Shown here in pieces: positions 59,948 through 64,000 of a stretch of DNA of 64,000 bases. This stretch comes from Flammulina velutipes (lineage: Eukaryota > Basidiomycota > Agaricomycetes > Agaricales > Physalacriaceae). Position 1 is the stretch's first letter, and each line of letters starts with the position of its first letter. The stretch spans positions 1,116,001 through 1,180,000 of the forward strand of contig CM022378.1 of NCBI GenBank assembly GCA_011800155.1. The letters run 5' to 3'. The translations under genes were made by a program, and so were the position numbers. The notes under the pieces were generated by a model, which worked only from the letters and a program-made list of their open reading frames with translations, had not been told where the DNA came from and searched no databases.

Positions 59948-61440
59948 TCAAAGCTTCAAAATCGCATCCCCCAATGTCGTCTCCAAAGCCACACCGCCTT
60001 TATTTTTCCCAGCTTCCGTCCGGAATATTACACCCTCCAACCGACCACGCTTCAGGTTAACCGTGTCCACAGAGCGCCCCCGATCTCTCTCGGTTTGAGC
60101 ATCATACACAAGTCCGGGGTGACCAAGGGTGGTCCCAATGCTGAAGCCACCCTCGTACGTCTCGTGCAGTTGCACGGAAACTTCCCCCATAGTGTTCTTC
60201 CCATTCACGAATAGCGAGGAGTCCACGGGTGCGACGGGGAAGTCAAGGACTAATCCTCCCGTTGTGGTGTGTGTGTCAGCGAAGAAGCTTCCACCGGTCT
60301 GGTTGACTGAATGTAGAGAAAGCGACGCAGTGATCGGGCTGTAGTGTTGAATTTAGCGAGGCGAATTTGAGTGTAAGGAGTGACTTACCCGTTAGCAGTT
60401 TTCAGCTTTATAACACTTGGAAAACCGTAATCCACGTTGGTAGCATCGACGCTAACGTCGATGAGACCGTTGGCGGTAATTAATTCGAGAGAAGAGGATG
60501 TATTGAAGTGACCTGTGATTGGTCCGTTGGAGGTGTGAATGCGAACGTGGTCAGAGACAAGAGACTGAAAACCCTATAAGTAAAGTTGGAGCTATATTGA
60601 GTCGGAATCACCCACATCGACGATGATAGATGCAGAAGCTGTATCGACCGAAAAGTCGCGGAATTTGACCAAAGACAGATCTCCAACATGTTGCGCAAAC
60701 ACAGGCATATCCACCTCGAATTTCTTGAGATTCAAAGACGAGCCGGGGGCTTCCTTGGGTAGAGCCACATGGACCTCGAAACGCACTCTGGGGTTGGAGT
60801 GGTGCTTCCGGTGATTGGGTGTCTATGTGGTTATCAACATCTGCAGAAATTAAGAAGAGAGATGTGCTCACGAAGATGCCGATACCATTCTCGCCATCTG
60901 GGCGCGACACTGTGCATACCTTAGCAAGGTCCAGATGTTTACCAGCCTCTCTGTCGTAAAATACATTGATGTTCACGTCGATAACATCTCCGATGTCTTC
61001 AGACTGCGTGAGATACACGACGCCGACAGAGTATGAGCCCCGAGAAAGAAGGAAGATATTCTCTGATGTAACGGGTAGCTCCAAGTGCACAGACGTCTCC
61101 CCTTCTCCATCCTCTGGTTCAAGATCGGGACAGTCGAGCAAAGTCAAATCAGGCGGGATATGCGATCCATGGCCGTGATGGTGATGATGTGACTTGGAAT
61201 AGGTTAGCTTGAATACTAACGATGCACTAGACACAAGCATACCTGGAAGAAAGAGACATATTCATGTTTGTCGTGAGGAAGATGCTTGATGGCCCAGCCC
61301 AAGAGTAGGAAGGAGGTTAGAAAGACTGTAACTCGCCGAAAGATTCTGCGGCGGCGTTGAGATCGAATGGAAGCCTCATCGAGCAGTGGGGTGTAGGAAG
61401 GGAGCAGGTTCGGGTTCTTGCTGTCGACAAAGGAATCCAT
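59948..61440 (-). CDS. Type II membrane protein with a repetitive beta-rich ectodomain
   Basis: Five exons: 61244-61440, 60872-61193, 60616-60822, 60389-60564 and 59948-60338 (1293 nt, 430 aa). A cytosolic start with basic SQRRRRIFRR leads into one membrane helix (VTVFLTSFLLLGWAI), then a His-rich luminal stretch (SHHHHHGHGSH). The ectodomain has repeated IHTSNGPITGH, LITANGLIDVSV and LKTANGPITAS segments, each a short beta hairpin, like DUF4097-type adhesin-fold proteins and the fungal DUF7330 group (name from memory, not verified). No enzyme motif is seen. A broken partial copy lies at 50915-51360. Confidence 0.8.
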
Positions 61441-61818
61441 GATGAATGGGATGATTCAGAACAGAATCAACGTTTTGCTGTTTTGTATCATGCCGGTAAA
61501 TACGACCCAAAACAGGAAGTGACTGCGGCGCAGGCATTGCGTGTACGATGAATGTAGGGCAGGTGCGTGATACTCATCAAGCGCAGCTGTGGCAGCTCAC
61601 AAGCGACGCTCTGACAGCATCAAAAAGCCCAATGAGAGGAGGAACGGGTAGAGATAGCTCAGTCGAGGAATGCACAGTGATGGCTAAGGTCCAACAAAAA
61701 CACAAGTTCAATTCGGGTATTGCGGGCCGGTTAAATGTGGCGCAGTGTCTAACCTCAGGCAAGGATACAAACAACTACAGCATATACATAATTTCGCTTT
61801 ATCCCACGCACAATAATT
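61441..61818. other. Short intergenic region
   Basis: No gene. A TGTGGCGCA word is at 61736-61744. Confidence 0.45.
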
Positions 61819-63145
61819 TCAAGTGCTACCATAATTCTTCACCCGGGTCACATCCATTCCAGGTTTCAACGGAATGTATTCATCCATCGGCCAATCTTCG
61901 TCGTTTTCCATGAATGTATTGACCATAATGTCCTCATCTCCCAGGACTGAGTCCTCCATAGCCCATTTCACGAGGCGTCTCTCGCTAACGCGAAACGTGT
62001 TCCGAGTCGATCTACGAACCGAACGTGGTAGGCGCCGCCGCGTAAATCCTTTCGTCGCACGGTCGTATGCTGGTGTGATGTACTGTGCGATGAGGTGCAT
62101 CGGAGGATACCATATCAGGTAGCCAACGAAGAATGTGATACATCTGAGTAATTCCGGTGAATTTAAACTCTACAGAGTGGAATATATACACGCACATGGC
62201 TATTAAGAATATCGTAGCAGCATTTCTACGTGATTCGTGCGTTGACGGTGGTTGCAGCTTGCTTCCGTCCGGAGGCTTGTCTCCGTCCGAATTAGAGTCA
62301 GAGTCAGAGCCAGAGTCAGTGAAGGCGAACTCTTCAATGATCTCTGGCATCGCGGACTTCGGAAGGCTGCAGCCATATTTCGTAGCCCACTTGAAGAAGT
62401 GGACATCCTTATGTCTACTGACGAATTCGGGAAGACTGCGCATCTTGGTCTACATGCAGGATTGAGTCAGTTCAAGAATGGCTGAAACTCGGAGGCCCGC
62501 ATACATCGTCTATATCAGGATTACATATGAAGTTGATCTCGGAATATTGTTGTCGGCCATGAGTATCGAGTCCTCCTGGTATCTTCAGATTGAGGTGGCC
62601 TTGGGTCGAGGCCAATGAGCGGAGGTTTGTTCAGAAGGCAATAGAAACGCTTACCATCCTGCCCGATTGAGTATGAATATTTCTCATCTCTGTAGAGGCC
62701 CGGTAGATTAGAGCCCATCACAAATGAAGCTACAGATATAGCATCTAAACCTTAGTTTGATTATATCCGCCTCGTCATTGATAAGATGAAACGCAAACCG
62801 ATGTCACGTCTATCGGTAGCACAGATCCATGTATTTTCTCGACACTAAACATTGTCTTTAGAGTGAGCCTTGTAAACGCCACACAACGTACCGCATGATC
62901 TGCCGGTGGATGCAATCCGAAGCGATAAGACAACTGGTGCCCGGATTCATCGATGTTGGAGAGTACGCTCATAGATTTCCGAGATAAGACGGGACATAGG
63001 TTGTATCTGCTCCCATTGAAAGCGATCAAGCACTCCGAGGTTGATGTCGATCCTAAGGCATCTTCTCTGATAGGAATAACATAGGTAGGCGCCGCCCCAC
63101 AGAGACATATTGATTCCAGGTATAATAGAAAATGAAGCCACATAT
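61819..63145 (-). CDS. Secretory-pathway membrane protein, family uncertain
   Basis: Several minus-strand exons. The first probably starts MWLHFLLYLESICLCG (signal peptide) near 63143 and has ECLIAFNGSRYNLCPVL and GHQLSYRFGLHPP. An exon near 62720-62560 reads NLPGLYRDEKYSYSIGQDG. An exon ends at 62196 with the hydrophobic NAATIFLIA; splicing to 62143 gives ICITFFVGYLIWYPP, so a membrane helix spans the junction. The tail (TPAYDRATKGFTRRR, then acidic ENDEDWPMDEYIPL) ends at 61819. The Cys-rich lumenal part recalls mannose-6-phosphate-receptor-homology proteins such as Atg27, but the key residues cannot be confirmed. Exons between 62780 and 62440 are not securely joined. Confidence 0.5.
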
Positions 63146-63426
63146 TCTGGGCTAGATGAGAGAAGGATGTGAGCACGCTATCGCAAAGGCTGGGTTCTTA
63201 GACTCTTGACCATGTTCCTGTGATGCGACAATTCCGAGGCACGAGGCAGAGGGTCCGTGAGAAAGAATTAATTAACTACGGCCCTACCGGGCCGGGACCA
63301 ACGAGAAGAGTCAAGACGCAAAAAAGTTGAAATCATCATAAAGGTCAATTAAATTGTAGTACAGCGTCACAATCATTAAAAGGCGGTAGGTCGTAAGGTC
63401 TATGAGTTAATAAAACAAGACAAACC

Positions 63427-64000
63427 TCATACAATAGCGGGACCGCGCATAGTCAAGGTATTGGTTCGCGATCCCATTTCCACTCCCATCCGCACATTCA
63501 TGCCTTGCACATGATATTGCTCACCCACAATCTCCTTGACTGCCAGCATCAACCTATCCAGTCGGCTGACAATGGCAAACGCAGTCGTCGCTGCAACACA
63601 GAACATCCTAAAACAGTATTAGTCTTTCCAATCCTGCAGACTCGTTTGGTGACATACTGATATTGCTCATCCTCTAACGTCTCGATTGTCAGACTCCTTG
63701 GAAGTCCGAAGTCTTCTTCAGCCTCTTTATGTATGACGTTGAACCCATGATACTTCAGCAAAAATCGATCCAGGAGTGGACAAGGCGTTATCTGGGGCAA
63801 AGGCTCTCCTGTACGCAAAGAAGTTGCCATCATACCTTGCAGTACGTCAATGAACCTTTCACTCAACACGAACTATAAGCTTACTGATTACAGCCAAAAG
63901 ATCGCCTTGGAAGTTTGGGTCTATGAAGCGAGTTCTTGTGAGGAAGGCGCGAGTCCAAGCGGGCTCCATCCGTTCGATAACGGACATCAGGTGGGACAGC
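63427..64000 (-). CDS. 3' end of a FUSC/DUF2421-type membrane protein (truncated by window)
   Basis: The minus strand from the window edge reads HLMSVIERMEPAWTRAFL, TRFIDPNFQGDLLAV, then (spliced) LSERFIDVLQ, GMMATSLRTGEPLPQITP, LLDRFLLKYHGFNVIHKE, GLPRSLTIETLEDEQYQ and AIVSRLDRLMLAVKEIVGEQYHV, stopping at 63427. This order matches the C-terminal cytosolic region of fungal FUSC-like proteins (DUF2421), putative aromatic-acid or drug exporters of the plasma membrane or ER. The membrane domains lie outside the window. Introns are visible near 63874-63893 and 63608-63657. Confidence 0.75.

Overview
The window looks like nuclear DNA of a mushroom-forming basidiomycete (Agaricomycotina). The evidence is dense genes with 45-60 nt GT-AG introns and CTAAC/CTRAY branch sites, FunK1-type kinases (HRD loop, DFD instead of DFG), tandem GDSL esterases, a two-LysM secreted protein and a complete Ngaro-like tyrosine-recombinase retrotransposon. 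I saw no bacterial operon, rRNA, tRNA or CRISPR array.

Layout. 1-6.3 kb and 10.45-17.4 kb are two copies of one segmental duplication. Each carries a complete, spliced APN2 (AP endonuclease 2). Next to the second copy lies an intact ubiquitin-conjugating enzyme (E2) gene, of which the first copy keeps only a decayed 5' fragment. Upstream of APN2 in both copies, and in the 6.3-10.4 kb spacer, are serial, well-formed intron-like segments separated by short exon-like pieces with no durable reading frame; some lie in tandem repeats. 18-25.6 kb: a FunK1 kinase split by a 1.38 kb terminal-inverted-repeat element, then a CK1-like kinase. 26-33 kb: a disordered hypothetical protein, a single-pass membrane protein, a divergent pair MRPL16/Tlg1-type SNARE, and an FtsJ-fold methyltransferase. 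33.2-35.8 kb: the intact FunK1 paralog. 36.5-39.5 kb: two tandem GDSL esterases. 40.16-45.12 kb: the Ngaro element with A1-gag-RT/RH-YR-B1-A2-B2 split direct repeats. 45.4-49.6 kb: an oligopeptide transporter. 50.9-64 kb: a pseudogene fragment of the membrane protein at 60 kb, a mitochondrial-type unknown, a LysM protein, a CorA-like transporter with two GC-AG introns, uncertain ORFs, dynein light chain roadblock, a type II membrane protein, a secreted/membrane unknown, and the 3' end of a FUSC/DUF2421-type protein.

Genes are individual eukaryotic units. The functional links visible are paralog pairs (APN2 x2, FunK1 x2, GDSL x2) and two head-to-head pairs with short shared promoters (APN2/E2, MRPL16/SNARE). 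Exon joins were worked out by hand; for most genes the summed exon lengths are divisible by three, which I used as a check. Recurrent short motifs (TGTGGCGCA; GGTGGTAAGAGGA) stand out and are reported as findings.
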